64,000 nucleotides of DNA from Chimonanthus salicifolius (GCA_013350335.1 CM023540.1:52762905-52826904), one strand, 5' to 3'; positions 34,699 through 48,078 are shown, counted from the first letter of the stretch. Notes: generated from the sequence alone by a model not told the origin. Program-made: numbers and translations.

Positions 34699-35008
34699 TG
34701 ATGAGCACAGTAAAATGAGTATTTTACCCTTGATATTTAGCTTAGTTAGCTCTTGAATTTTGTATATATCATATAATTAATTGGATTTTGGAGTTTTGAG
34801 GGAAAATAGAGATTTTAAAGAAAAGAAGTAAAAAAATGAAGAAAAATGTAGAAAATGGGTCCATGTTTGAAGTTCAAGCGATGATCTAAATCCAAGAGCT
34901 CTTGAATGAAGCCAAAGGTCATAAACTAACCATAAGAAAAATCAACAGGAAGAAAGCAGAGGTGTTCCAAGCAAGAGAACAGAACTGAAAGGTCTTCTAG
35001 GAAACATC
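34699..35008 (+). repeat. Athila-type LTR 5' fragment, plus strand
   Basis: Begins TGATGAGCACAGTAAAATGAG...TATTTTACCCTTG. It matches the minus-strand LTR start at 48078 (TGATGAGCACAGGAAAATTAC...TATTTTACCCTTG), with further similarity into tagttagc. It is cut off at the minus-strand pol of the neighbouring Athila element. Orientation is opposite to that element, so this is not its own 3' LTR. Confidence 0.6.
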
Positions 35009-37730
35009 GTCCGACGAGACAAACCACCTAACCGCAGACATCTTTCACATGAGACACAGTAGATATGGGTATCTTTGAACATGGAAGGCCAGTAAAAACC
35101 ACACTGTAAAATCTTCGCAGTGGTCTTATTCGAACTGAAATGACCTCCACAAGCCTGATCATGACAAAACTTAACGACACTGAATTGATAGGACTCCGGG
35201 ACACAACGGTAAATGATTTGGTCCGAACAGTAATTGAACAAGTATGGATCATCCCAGATAAAATATTTGACTTCTGCTAGAAATTTTGACTTATCTTGCT
35301 TAGTCCAATGCTCAGGCATCAAACCAGTGACAAGATAATTCACAATATCTGCAAACCAAGGTAATTGAGAAACTGACATGAGTTGCTCATCAAGGAATGA
35401 TTCAGTAATAGGTATCGGGTCATCAGAAAATTCAGTTATCAATCTAAACAAATGGTCTGCTACCACATTCTCAGAACCTTTCTTGTCCCGGATTTCAATA
35501 TCAAATTCTTTTAGCAAGAGAACCCATCTAATCACTTTCTTAGACAGAAGATACTTGAGAGCAACATGATCAGAGTAGATAATGACCTTCGAACCTAGAA
35601 GGTAAGATCGAAATTTGTCTAGTGCAAAAACGACTGCTAACAATTCCTTTTCATTTGTAGAATAGTGCAATTGAGCATCGTTCAGTGTTTTGCTCGCATA
35701 ATGGAAAACATGAGGTAACTTATTGACCCTTTGACCTAAAACAGCTCCTACTGCATAGCCAGAAGCATCACACATTATCTCAAAAGGAACAGACAAATCA
35801 GGAGGTTGAATAATCGGAGCAGAGATCAATGCAGTTTTCAATTTTTCAAAGGCATTGACACACTCATCATTAAAATCAAAACTAGCATCCTTGGTCAGGA
35901 GTTTACAGAGAGGTCTGGAAATTTTACTGAAATCTTTGATAAATCCTCCTGTATAAGCCAGCATGACCTAGGAATGATCTGATCTCTTTAACAGTTTGGG
36001 GTCGTGGAAGACGAGAGATCAAATCGACCTTAGCTTTATCAACTTCTATTCCTTTGTCTAATTTAATGTGACCTAAGACTATGCCCTGTTTAACCATGAA
36101 GTGACATTTTTCCCAATTAAATACTAGGTTCTTTTCTTTACATAGGACTAACACAAGGGTTAGATGATGTAGGCATTGTTCAAACAAAGAACCAAAGACT
36201 GAGAAATCATCCATAAATACTTCCAGACATCGCTCTACCATGTCTGAAAATATACTGATCATACACCACTGAAAGGTAGCAGGTGCATTGCACAACCCAA
36301 AAGGCATGCGACGATAGGCAAAAGTACCAAATGGACAAGTGAAGGTGGTCTTCTCCTGATCCTCAAGAGCAACACAGATTTGGTTATAGTCGGAATAATC
36401 ATCTAGAAAACAGTAGAATGCGTGAATGGCTAACGCTCAAGCATCTGATTAATGAACGGAAGAGGGAAGTGATCCTTATGAGTAGCAGTGTTCAGCTTTC
36501 GGTAGTCAATACACACTCTCCAGCCCGTTTGAACACGGGTAGGAACTAGCTCATTATCCTCATTCTTGACTATCGTCACACTAGACTTCTTTGGGACAAC
36601 CTGTATCGGACTCACCCATGCACTGTCAGAAATCGGGTAGATGATACCCGCCTCGAGAAGTTTCAAAATTTCGGCTCTTACCACATCCTGCATTGCCAGA
36701 TTCAGTCGTCTCTGTGGTTCTCTAGATGTCTTAGAGTTCTCCTCCAAGTGAATTTTGTGCATGACCACAGAGGGGCTGATCCCTTTAAGATGGACCATCC
36801 AATAGCTTCTCTATGTTCTCTCAAAACAGCAAGGAGTTTAGACTTCTACTCTGAAGTTAAATCGGAAGCTATGATGACTGGTAGAGTGTCGGATGGTCCC
36901 AAGTAAGAATATTTCAAAGTCTTAGGGAGTGGTTTGAGCTCTAATTTTGGTGGCTTCTCGACAGAGGGGACTTGTACAGATTGACTCACAGGAAGAGGTT
37001 CGAATTTCCTTACTCTATCAACATATGGAATTTCATTCAGTAAAGCGTTCATCTCTTGCTCACCACTTCCATTGAAATCTGTGCCAAAGGTGGACAGTGA
37101 CTTATCGAATGGATCGTAGCAAATAAAGTGAAGAAAGGATTCTTCAACAGAACTCTGAATCACATTAACCTCGTATAGATCATCTGTATAGGGAGGTTAT
37201 TTACATAAGTTGAATACATTGAGTTCTGTTGTCAGATCTCCGAAAGACAACGTAAGCATACCATCTTGACAATTGATAACGGCTTTGGCGGTGGCCAAGA
37301 ATGGTCGTCTAAAAATAACCAGAATGTACCCACTTTCATTCTAAACAGGCTATGTATCCAACACTACAAAATCGACCGAAAAGTAGAATTTGTCTACTTT
37401 CACAAGAACGTCTTCTATCACACCTCTCGGGATTTTCACAAAGAGATCGGCTAACTGAAGTGTGATAGTAGTGGGTTTCAACTCACCCAACCCTAACTGC
37501 TCATATGAGTATGACAGTAGGATGACACTGGCTCCAAGATCTAACAAGGCCCTATCAATGTCAAATGTACCAATGGTGCAAGCGATGGTTGGGCAACCAG
37601 GATCCTTGTGTTTTATTGGAAACCCATGTTGGATGAGTGAACTCGCAATTTCTGCTAAAAATGCCTTTTTGGGAACATTGGTTTTCCGTTTCACCGTACA
37701 GAGGTCTTTCAAAAATTTAGCATAGGAGGG
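35009..37730 (-). pseudogene. Athila pol: protease, RT, RNase H, integrase N-terminus
   Basis: The protease has LDLGASVILLSYS near 37560. RT shows GWRVCIDYRKLNTAT, PFGLCNAPATF and the catalytic FMDDFSVFG (~36205). RNase H has [17 protein letters not shown] (~35780) and the late [12 protein letters not shown]. The integrase zinc region is HDQACGGHF...YCVSCERC. The frame breaks near 36310-36430 and ends in non-homologous sequence just after the integrase zinc motif, so no DDE core exists. The polyprotein would have been cleaved into the enzymes that copy the element in virus-like particles. The motifs are of the Athila lineage. Confidence 0.85.
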
Positions 37731-38099
37731 TACCTGATTTATAGCTTCAAGTAGAGGTATATTGATACTGACATGTTTGAATACCTCTAATATGTTATTA
37801 TAGGTAATCCTTTGTTAGGATTGGCTAACCTTTGAGGGTAAGGAGCTTTTGGCACAAAAGTATTTTTAGCATGCGTTTCTGGTGTATTTTGGACGGAAGA
37901 TGGACTAGACAGGCCCTTTTGATGCTTTGGTTGACCAGTTGTCTGGTCTTCCTGTTGTTTAGGCGGTTCAACCTTGTTATCTACCTGTCTCCCAGACCTT
38001 AAGGTAGTAATGGATTTAGCGTTGTCTGAATTAGATGACGAAATCTCATTTTGTCCCTTAGGATTTGGGATAGGCTAACTAGAGAACTTGCCTTTCTCC

Positions 38100-38782
38100 C
38101 CATCTCCTATCGCGGTAGCTAATTTCCCAAGCTGTGTTTCAAGCTTGTGCATAGCCTATTGGGTGGACTGCATGAGCTGTTGCAACGTATCCTCGAGAAA
38201 GGGCTTCCGTTGTTGAGATGGACCAGACTGATAGGATGGATTTGGCTGGGGTGGATGATTTTGAGGTGAATGGTATGGTTGGTTGGGTTGTTGGTACTGA
38301 GGATGTTGATATGGCTGACCTTGATATTGGGGAGGTCCTTGACCTACTGGAGGTTGATTCTGACGTCATGAAAAATTTGGATGATTCTGCCAATTAGGAT
38401 TGTATGTGGCAGAAAACAAAGTTCCCTATTGTCTTCCAAAATTATTAAGTGCGTTGGCCTACTAGGTTGAGCACTCAGCAGTCGATCCTATGAAAGGACA
38501 GTTTTGGGCAGTGTGTCCTAGATTATAACACAATGCGCAAACCTCAGCATGCAATCCTAATGATGGGTTCATCGCCTGAGACATTGCCAAAACATCTACT
38601 TTTTTCGTTAGATTTGCTATCGCATTCTTGACGCCAAAGTCATTGTTAACTTCGTACAAACCTCATCTCTTTGATGTTTGTGATGAATTCTCTCTTTTGG
38701 AGAAGTCTCATTGCTGAGAACTTTCCGCCAATGATTCTAAGAAATTCCATCCATTGTTTGCAGTTAGCTGTAAAAATTCTCC
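38100..38782 (-). pseudogene. Athila gag, C-terminal part with CCHC finger
   Basis: After the insertion site gag continues as FLQLTANNGWNFLESLAE, then the zinc knuckle CALCYNLGHTAQNCP (~38497-38541), then a Gln/Pro-rich linker toward protease. Stops and frameshifts are present. The first codons are continuous with 45719-46228 across the solo LTR, with the duplication TCTCC on both sides. Confidence 0.75.
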
Positions 38783-40187
38783 TGTAACACCCCGCCTTTC
38801 TGGCATCGAAATCAGGGTCTATTTTTTTTTTTTTAAACAATATCAGAGTATGAGCAAGAGCGAGATGTCACGACGCGAGCTAAGTCCGAACTTCCAAAGT
38901 CCGACCCTTAACTGGCCAACCCTATGTGTGCATGGACCATGTCCAGGAAACGATTCACACATAGCAATACGATACACATGCGGAATAAATCATCATTGCG
39001 GAATCATGATAACACTCATATCCAAACCATATGATAGCAAAGTACTTAGTCATTGAATCGAATCACATTATCCAAATAATTATCCAAATAACATCCAACC
39101 ATAGCAAAATATCTAAGTTATTACATTCCAAATTCTGGATACTCTAAATACAAGTTCATGAGTATCTTTATTCAAAACACATAAAATAAATCATCCAAAC
39201 TCCTATGCCTGGCCTTCCTTGCGCTCCCTGTTTTCCTCATTTCCTGCATCATTCACTATAGGGTAGAAGTAGGGCGTTAGAACAACGCGCCCAGTAGGTA
39301 TTCCAGTTAGGGCTAACACATGGGCTAGTACCAAAAATCCAGATATAATATATATAAAAAATCAGGGGTAATAAATCATAATGTGCTCATAAAACATTGT
39401 ATCCGAAACAGGTATGATAATAAAGATCCAATCATACCGATAAAAAACCAAAACCTTGCATGATAACAAAATCATAATCATGCTGATTCAATGCCATGCC
39501 ATGCTATCATATGCAATAAGTCCCACCCCTCGCAAACACATGGTATCCACCTGATGGAATTCTCCTCATTAAAGTATGCCCCACAGTTGCCTTACGGACA
39601 TCCCGACGGAGTGTGGACTCCGGTTTCACAGTATCCTCTTGATGGAATTCTCCTCATCAAGGTAATCCTCCTGGTGGGATTCTCATCACCAAGGGAGGCC
39701 CCACAGTTGCCTTACGGATATTCCGACAGAGTGTGGGCTCCGGTTACCTGTCATCCCTCCCATGCCATGCATGAGATGCAATGCCAACATGCTATGCAAT
39801 AAAACAATGAATAGCATTTAAAATCACATATTTGAAACATATAATTTTGTATCATAAAACATCATAAATAAGATAAGAACAATGTACATAAACCCATGAT
39901 TTCAAAGAGGTGGAATCCTACCAAAGACCGCTAACGTGTGCTTGCGTCTTCCGTCTGGTAACCGCTCACGATCGTAAACACCTTGTGAGATCCCGTTACC
40001 TTATAATGAAATAAACAATCAAAACCAAGTCCCACTTGTTTTATAATATTTTTAAATCCATAAACCAATCCCCATGGTTTATCATTTTCACACTTATTTA
40101 CCAAATTTCCATTCATGGCTATCATTCATAATCCAATCCTTTCAATCAATTGCCTATGTTCATGTTTGATACACAACCATCTCATGG

Positions 40188-41127
40188 GGTTCGGCCATAC
40201 ATCATGGCCGAACCCATGATCTTTCAATTTAGGCAATATTTACAAATTTGCCATTGGTTCCATCAACTTGTGTTTGAGTTCTAACACATAGGTTCATTCA
40301 TTTATTTAATCATTCATAACACTCCCATTAACCGGTTTCTTTAAACATATTAGGTTCCTACATGACCCATAAAAATCCTTAACCTCTTAAGTCCATAAAA
40401 ACCTCATGGGGTTCGGCCATACACCATGGCCGAACCCATGATCCTCCATTTTGGCCTTTATTACACTTTTGCCATTCCTTACACTTCATGACCGATAACA
40501 TATTCTAAGGTCACAGTTATACATACTTAAATCCATAATTTTTATTGCTCAACATCCAATTATTTATTCATAGTTCACGTCACCAACAGCCCATAAAAAT
40601 GGTCCATGGTTCTTATGTTTTGCAACCCTTTAAAATAATAGATCAGTCCACATGACTCATGTCTAAGGAATCCCCAAATCCATAACTATATTTGGTGGGG
40701 TTCGGCCATACACCATGGCCGAACCTCACCCCCTCTTTTCTATTCTTTTGATTCCACAATTTAACATAACCACCTTTCCAAATTATGAACCCTCTTTCAA
40801 AAATCATTAACCATAATCTAGCATCTTAGCCATTATGGTTCGACCATGCAATGGCCGACCCATGTCCTTAATTAGAAGCTTATCAAGAATAGTAACCACC
40901 TTCCATAAATGGAAGCTTTCTAAATTTAGCAAATACCTTCCATAATTGGATGCTTTCCAATTTTAGCAACCAATCGTTCCATTCCAAAACTACCCCATGG
41001 GGTTCGGCCATACACCATGGCTGAACCCTATGGTTCATGATCTTTGACCATTAATTTAACTCCATTAAAACATTCAATACTACCTACCCAACTCCATGGG
41101 GTTCAGTCATACACCATGGCGAAACTC
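40188..41127. repeat. Dispersed GGTTCGGCCAT/ATGGCCGAACC hairpins
   Basis: Inverted arms of 11 bp with a 5-nt loop (acacc or close) recur at 40188, 40410, 40699, 40838 (degenerate), 41001, 41099 (degenerate) and, beyond the nested LTR, at 44830 and 44916. Spacing is about 100-290 bp. Each is preceded by catgggg or a similar phrase. Confidence 0.8.
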
Positions 41128-42769
41128 TATGGTTCAAGATCCTCTCTTTTTAAATCCCAAAATACTTATTTAATAATCATGGATCTTCCATTTAATCCCT
41201 TCAAAATCACATATCATTAACACCAAACCCTTATTTAACAATCTCCATGGTTTTCATTCTTAAAAACCAATAAACTAAATCAAGTCTTTCCATGGGGTTC
41301 TGTAATAGCCTGAATTTTTAAGTCAATTTATACATGGCATTTATTTACTTTAATAATGGAAAAATTGGAATTTTGATGTCATGGATGATAAATGGATCAA
41401 AAATTGGACAAAGGCCCAAGTATGGTCCAATGGACCATGGATTGGATGGGAATCCATTTAAAGGGTCAATAATGGTCAAAGTGGGCCCAATAACCATGTG
41501 GGACCCAATGGATAAAAAATTGATTCAAACTCTAAGGTAAATGGTAGAAAACAACTTAATTGGACCATGGGCCCAATGGTAACTCGATTGATTGGAATTA
41601 AACCCCCCCCTAAGTTAATGATGAGATAATTAAGCTAGCACAACCAAGTGGGGCCCACATCCACCTCATCAAGTGAGGTGGCGTGTGGACCAGGGAAAAG
41701 GTAGGGCCGACCACCATGGTTGACTTGGTCAACCATGAGTGAATTCATAGAGAAGAATTAAGGAAATTATTGGAATTAAAACTAAATAGCAATTGATTAA
41801 CCAAAATTGAGGATTTAATTTAATTAATTAGGTTGGTCAAAGTAGAGTCAAGTGAGTAAGTCAAAGGGCCAAGTCAAAGAGTGGTTTCATTCCATTGAAA
41901 CCACCCAAGGAAACCATGGACTTGGGGTGGTGGTTTCATTTCAACCACCACCACTCAAGGTATGAAGACCCATACCTCTCATCATAAGGTCAAATGGTCA
42001 ATGGGAGGTAGACCAAACCACTCCCACCTTAAACCCCCAAACCGTTGGTTTGGTGGTGGTTTGGTCTCAACCACCACCACCAAGGACAAGGAGCCCATGC
42101 TTGGTGGGTGAAGGCCATCATGGAAGTGTGTGGGCTAAGGCATCAAGGGATTGAATGGCTTTCACCTTACCACTCATCTCACTCTCTTTCTCTCCTCCTC
42201 CCTCTCACCACCGAGCCCATCCAAGGAAGAAAGAAGGAGAAGAAACTTAGAAGAAAGGGAAGAAGGAAACTAAGTGTTGGCCGACCAACCAAGACCCAAG
42301 CTTGAGATATTTTCTCCATCCCCCTCCTTCTCTCTCTCTCTCTCTCCCTCCCTCAAAATCTAACCCTACCATTAGCCGAACTCAAACCTTGGTGACTTTA
42401 CCTTGATCAAGCTCACCATTGGCCGAGCATCAAGGAGAAAGAAGAAGGAGAAAGGCTAAGGAACAAGAGACAACCGGGAGAACCACGGATTGTAAGTATC
42501 TCTAAACAAGATATTAAGTTGTTAATGGTTTAAAAAAAAATGGAATCCATTTCTTAGAATGAATGATGGCCACAAATGTTATGGGCCTTAGATCCAAGAT
42601 CCATCAAATGATGAGATAAGAAATGGATGAAAAGAGAAAAGATAGATTAAGAAAAATAATGAATTAAGGACATTGGGTATTTAAGATTTATTAAGCATGG
42701 AAATGTAATATTTTTAAGTAAATCACGAAGGAAGGGTGTACAAAATATGCAATGGAGAAGACTGAAAAA

Positions 42770-43335
42770 ACAGTCAGTCGACTGAATCTTTGATTCAGTC
42801 GACTGAGCTGGTAATGGACGAATTAGAAACGAGTTTCTGGGAGTTTCAGCCGACTGAATAAGGGTTTCAGTCGACTGAACTAATGGTGGCTGAAAAACAG
42901 AAGGAGTTTCTGGGAGTTTCAGCCGACTGAATCTGATGATTCAGTCGACTAAACACAGACATCTCGGATAAAAAAGGGTTCTGAAAGGTTCAGCCGACTG
43001 AATATATGATTCAATCAACTGAAGGGATGCTTATTAAACACGTAAATGGATGGTTGATAGTTCAGCCGACTGAATCTATGATTCAGTCGATTGAAAATAA
43101 ACTGGCAGAACAAACAGATAACCTGATACAAAGTCAGCCGACTGAATCTGTGATTCAGTCGACTGAAAGGGGTACGAACCATGTTTCAGCCGACTGAATG
43201 GGTATTTCAGTCGACTGAAACTGAACTGGCAGACGAACAGACAATCTGATTCAAAGTCAGCCGACTGAATCTGTGATTCAGTCGACTGAACTCCTGATTC
43301 AGCCGACTGAACTCCTGATTCAACCGACTGAATTG
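42770..43335. repeat. TTCAGTCGACTGAA / TTCAGCCGACTGAA array
   Basis: Roughly 17 motif copies occur, mostly as pairs of TTCAGCCGACTGAAT and ATTCAGTCGACTGAA separated by 3-6 bases, repeating every 40-90 bp. Four are perfect 14-bp palindromes (42866, 43154, 43205, 43277). The spacers share gaaactggcagaacaaacagataacctgat-type sequence, so part of the array arose by tandem duplication. Confidence 0.85.
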
Positions 43336-43990
43336 AAGTATATAGCTTTGAGTATTTTCAGAGGTCGCTGTTAATCCAGAGGAATAAATGGAGGTTATGT
43401 TAAATTAAAGGGACTGATTTTAATGACCCTACGACATGATTGGTAAATCATTAACGGACCTAAGGGTATAGATCAGTTATGGATTGAATTATGTATGTGT
43501 TTTAATCAATGGAAAAAGAGGCAAAGATAAGGGCGGATTTATGATAATCTTGTAGCATGGTTAAAGATCATTAATGAACCTAGGCTTATGATCAGTTAGA
43601 GACTTAATCATGGATAAGATATAGACTAACTTGGAAAATGCATAATAAGGTATCGAGATATCGCAAACGGTACGCGATCGACGACCGGGATTATCGGATG
43701 AAAACGGAAAGGGACGTTATCAGTATTCGGTAGGATTCCTACCTTTTTGTAAGCCGTGGATTATGTGTATGTGATGGTTTCCGTATTATATTTCGGTAAT
43801 TACATGGTTTATTTTATGGGTGATATTTTAAATGCTATGGATTATATTTTAATGCTATGGATGATATTTTTAAGACTATGGATTATATTCCAATGTTATG
43901 GATTTTATATTAATGATATGAATCATATATATACTACATAGCATAATGCACTTACATCTCATGCATGGCATGGGCGGGAAAATAAAGGAA

Positions 43991-44180
43991 CCGGAGTCCA
44001 TGCTCCGTCGGGGCGACCGAGAAGCAAACATGGGGATAGCCTGATGCGCTATAACCGGAGTCCATGCTCCGTCGGGGCGACCGAGAACATACATAGGGAT
44101 AGCTTGATATGCTATAACCAGAGTCCATGCTCCGTCGGGACGACCGAGAAGCAAACATGGGGACACCTTGATGAGGTTTT
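43991..44180. repeat. Three-copy ~64-bp tandem repeat
   Basis: Units begin at 43991, 44055 and 44118 with ccggagtccatgctccgtcg, then gggcgaccgag. The core ggagtccatgctcc is itself a short inverted repeat. A diverged relative lies in the host LTR at 39610-39760. Confidence 0.8.
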
Positions 44181-45202
44181 GCCGTCAAGGGGGATGTAGC
44201 ATTTTATGATGATATAGACGATGGGTGGGACACATGACATAGACACCCATGGCATGGCATTCATCATATGGTTTTATTATATTGCTATCAGTATGCTTGT
44301 TATCACTAATCCATGTGCTAGCCCTACCCGGAGTCCTACTGGGCGCGTTGTCTAATGCCCTACTTCTACCCTAGTTGATGACGGAGGAAACGGTGGACGC
44401 GACAGGAGCCAAGCTTAGGAGCTTGGGAAAGCGGCTACTTTGTTTATCAAAGTTCTATTTTGGAAAAGTTGTAACTTAAGTAGCTTAATTTGTCGGATTG
44501 TAATAATTTTGGATTTCCTGCTATGGTATGGATCTCATATTTGGACTTTATGATCATGAGAAATTTTGGTAATTTAATGATGTATCTTCCCTTCTATCTA
44601 AAAATCGGTAGGATAGTCTCTATTATAATATTCCGCGAACTTGCTTTCTACGCGTGAACAGTTCTCGTGGACTTCGTTCCGCGCACGCGTGGGGTTGGCT
44701 AGTTAAGGGTCGGGCTTTAAAGCTCGGACTTAACTCGCGTCGTGATGTCCGCTCCCGTTGTCACTTCTTAATTCAAAAAAAAAAAAAAAAATAGACTCTG
44801 ATTTCGGTGAAAATGGGGTGGGCGTTACAGGTTCGGCCATGCACTATGGCCGAACCCTATGGTTCTTTCTTTTCCATTTAAATCATTAAAACTCAACTCC
44901 AATCTTCTTCCATGGAGTTTGGCCAAACACCATGGCCGAACCCTATGGTTCTTTTTGTTTCAAAAATGAGATTATTCCATTAAGATACTAACCTCTTCCG
45001 ACTCCTTGCTCTTCCAATCCTTCTCTTTTCTTAGCCTTTTTCTTCTTCTTCTTGATCTTTTCTCAAAACGTGATCACCTTCTTGTTGCTGCCCTTTTTGT
45101 TCTCCTTGCTTTTTGGCGTGAACGAGAATGAAAGATTGAGAGAGAGAGATAAAATTCGGCAATATGAAAGGTGTAAAAACCGTGCACCTTGGCCCTCTCT
45201 CC

Positions 45203-45210
45203 CTTTTATA
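45203..45210 (-). promoter_or_regulatory. TATA box of the outer chromovirus-type LTR
   Basis: TATAAAAG on the minus strand, followed in that direction by ggagagaggg and then a long CT-rich stretch (45000-45190 read in reverse). This fits an LTR promoter reading leftward. Confidence 0.45.
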
Positions 45211-45718
45211 ATTTTCCTTGATGCATATTTAGGAAGTGCTTAAGATAGCTACTTCCCCTCCTTTGGCTGTGCGCCCCTTGTGTTTAATTTAGACATTGCC
45301 GACCTCTCTTCCTTAACTTAGCAACCTCCCAATCGGCCAATGCTAAAAATAAATTTAACAATGCCGTGTGCCCTTCTTTAGATGATTTTATGCACATATC
45401 ATAGATATAGGGAATCCCTATAATCGGCCATGCACTCTTTTATTTAGTTCATAGATATCTCATCTCACCCATGCGTGTAAACATAGATTTTTAAAACCTA
45501 AAATCGGCCATACAATCTTTTATTTTTAAAGTTAGATATAATACATCACTAAAATAATTCAACCCATTTAAATTTTAATAAGACTAATTCCACAATTAAT
45601 TGGGTCCTAATTGGGTCATGGCCCAATTCTTTATCCATATAAGATCCAATCTAAAATTCACAATTTAAAATGGATAATTTTCATATAAAATAATAATTTG
45701 AAAATCTGAGGTATTACA

Positions 45719-46228
45719 TCTCCACCCTTCATAGACTCGACCATGGTACGGTTCGATGTGGTTAAACCATCATAAAAGAATTGTACGAGTCTTCTTGTTT
45801 CATAGCCGTGGTGGGGACATTTACTCAACGGATCTTTGAATCTTTGACTCACAGAATTGTTCACCCTCCTTTTGATTAAAGTTTGAAATTTATTTCCTGA
45901 GGGCGTTAGTTTTGGATACAGGGAAAAATTTATTCAAAAATTTGTTGGCCAACTGATCCCATGTTGTGATGGAATTTGCCGGTAGAGAATTTAGCCAAGA
46001 TTTCACTTTTTCTTTGAGAGAAAAAGGAAATAAACGAAGTCTAATGGATTCATCAGTATGTCTTGAAGTTTGATGGTGGCGCAGATCTTTAAGAATTCCT
46101 TAACATGTAGGTAAAGGTCCTCACAATCAAGTTTATGGAATGCGGGTAAAAGATGTAACAGAGCTGATTTGAGTTCAAAGGCCACATTAGTTGCTGGAGC
46201 AACTATGTAGGATGGTGTGTTGGGTGTC
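45719..46228 (-). pseudogene. Athila gag, central part
   Basis: Minus-strand translation includes FELKSALLHLLPAFHKLDC, then DLYLHVKEFLKICAT, and after a shift CPHHGYETRRLVQFFYDGL and TMVESMKGGD. This is the conserved capsid region of Athila/Tat-type gag. It is bounded on the right by an Athila solo LTR and on the left by the chromovirus-type solo LTR. Frameshifts make it non-functional. Confidence 0.8.
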
Positions 46229-48078
46229 AAAAACTTGTTGTGCAAATTTTAAATTTATAACTCGCAAGCGCACGAACCATTTAGATAGTATAGCGATTAA
46301 GTGCGAGGTCGAACCCATCGGAACTTAGGAAAATATATCCATGAAAATACACCATTGAATTACGTATTTTAAGAACTTTGAGTAATATGGAGAAAAATCA
46401 TAAATATGGAATAATTTATCTAATCTATGAGTTTTAATCTTAATTTAGAAACATTCTAGATTTAAACATACAATCTAACAATTTAACTAATTTTAATTAA
46501 GATGGTGCATTTAATCTAAAAATATAAACAATCTCAATTAATTTAAAATACAAAATTAAGATGCAATTAAATTATTTCCAACCTAGTTCATCAATTTCAA
46601 GGATTTGAGTTTTTATAAACAAAAGAAAACATAAATAACATCTAAATTACCTATATACATATTTACAATGGAACTGGATCAAAGAATCAAGGAGGGATTA
46701 TCATCCAAATTTTAATGTTAAAATAACGGCCTAGAACATGGAGCTCACGTAAAATTTCAATCTTTTTCAAGTCTTTTATCAAATTAGTTCCCTAATTAAT
46801 CTGAACGTTAGATCTAGATTAATCATGCAATTCTCCGATCTAAATATTTCATTCGTTCCAAAGAACCTTAGACCTAGAATAGTAATGTTAATCAAAGATC
46901 TAACTATTTCATACGTCCAAATTAATTACCAAGGGAGGAGTCAAGAACTAAAACGATTCAAACCATCATAATAAAAATCAAAATTTGGAAAACTATAATT
47001 CTAATAATCTCATCTTCTTTTATTAATTAAAACATGAAATTAAAAATTACAAATCAATGAAATTTTGGAATAAAGACATAAGAAAAATACAATGGAAAAC
47101 AAAATCCAACAACCTTAGAACCCAATGTGGATTGAAAATCCCACAGTCTTTCTCCTTCTCTTCTTCCTCTCCTCTCCTTTTCTTCAATGCCCAAGTTCAG
47201 TTTTCTCAAAGGGAGAGGGCTAGTATTTATAGATGAAAGGAGGTGGAATGAATGGATTAGATTTAAAGATTTAAATAAAATAAGGGACACATGGAGGGCC
47301 GATATGATTTATGATAAATATGGAATGACTTAAAGGAGGCAAGGAGATAAAATCCATACAAGGAAAGTGGGTGTAAAATCCCATTTTTTACACATATTCC
47401 ATCTTGAAGCTCAGTTTTGACCTTGTTAAATTCTGAATTAGGAAAAGTTATAAACTAAAATGTTGTAGCCCTTGAAGTCTTCTTTCCAATGCAAAAAGAA
47501 TCAAAGTAATTGGACATTAGAGTAGAACTTTATAACTAAAATACTAAATACGTATCAAATCTTCCTTATTTTTCTCCCTTTCTTATTTTCTTTCTCTTTC
47601 CTTAATCCACTTACCAAATTCGAAAATCCTCTTATATTAGCTTCTAAATTTCGAATTTCCTCTTGAAATAATGAAAATAGTATTCACACATGTGAATTTC
47701 TTCATGGGCTTTTATTAATGGGCTCAACAATTGGGCTTTTCAAAGTATGAAAAATCTAATAATTAATTTTACCACTTATAATCAATTCTAAAAATGTACT
47801 AAATTAATCCAAACTCTCATAAATGGATTTGAATTAATTAGTTTACAAATAAAACCCCTAAAATTGTGGTAAAATAATTATTAAAAATTCCAACTTTCCA
47901 AAATATAAACGTATGCCCATAAATTGCAAAATTCTCCTTTTTAATTCTCATATCTTGCATTTTCCTGTAAATCCTGCAAAACATCCAAAATCTTATTAAA
48001 TATATTATAAAACATACAAACCAAAAGGCTAACTAGTCCAAATACAAGGGTAAAATAGTAATTTTCCTGTGCTCATCA
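46229..48078 (-). mobile_element. Athila solo LTR inserted in Athila gag
   Basis: On the minus strand it starts TGATGAGCACAGG at 48078 and ends ...TTGCACAACAAGTTTTT at 46229, the same end that precedes the primer site at 49604. Flanks are GTGTC (46224-46228) and GTGTG (48079-48083), a 4/5 target duplication. The gag frame is continuous when it is removed. A TATAAATA box lies at 47224-47231 (minus). The missing CA at the 3' end is a departure from the usual LTR rule. Confidence 0.75.
47224..47231 (-). promoter_or_regulatory. LTR TATA box
   Basis: TATAAATA on the minus strand at the position equivalent to 1208-1215 and 58746-58753. Confidence 0.5.

Larger units (their letters stand above)
41301..44829 (+). 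mobile_element. Second chromovirus-type solo LTR (3529 bp), nested
   Basis: TGTAATAGCCTGAATTT ... GGGGTGGGCGTTACA with a perfect 5-bp duplication GGTTC (41296-41300, 44830-44834). Its end, reversed, matches the left end of the host LTR (TGTAACxCCC...CGAAATCAGxGTCTA, then ACGACGCGAG), so it is the same family inserted in the opposite orientation. It contains the TTCAGTCGACTGAA array (42770-43335) and a three-copy ~64-bp tandem repeat (43991-44180). No coding region. Confidence 0.85.
38783..45718 (-). mobile_element. Chromovirus-type solo LTR inserted in Athila gag
   Basis: Bounded by TGTAACACCCCG on the left and ...GGTATTACA on the right, with a perfect 5-bp duplication TCTCC at 38778-38782 and 45719-45723. 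Without the nested insertion it is about 3.4 kb. On the minus strand it starts TGTAATACC and has a TATAAAAG box at 45203-45210, so it reads leftward. It has no coding region, primer site or partner LTR, hence a solo LTR. It contains a series of GGTTCGGCCAT...ATGGCCGAACC hairpins and a two-copy tandem repeat around 39540-39760. Assignment to the Tekay/Del group rests on LTR length and ends only. Confidence 0.8.

Noticed and set aside
38754..39056. 100-codon plus-strand frame at the LTR edge
   Set aside because: It spans the junction between Athila gag (opposite strand) and the inserted LTR, so it cannot be an evolved gene.
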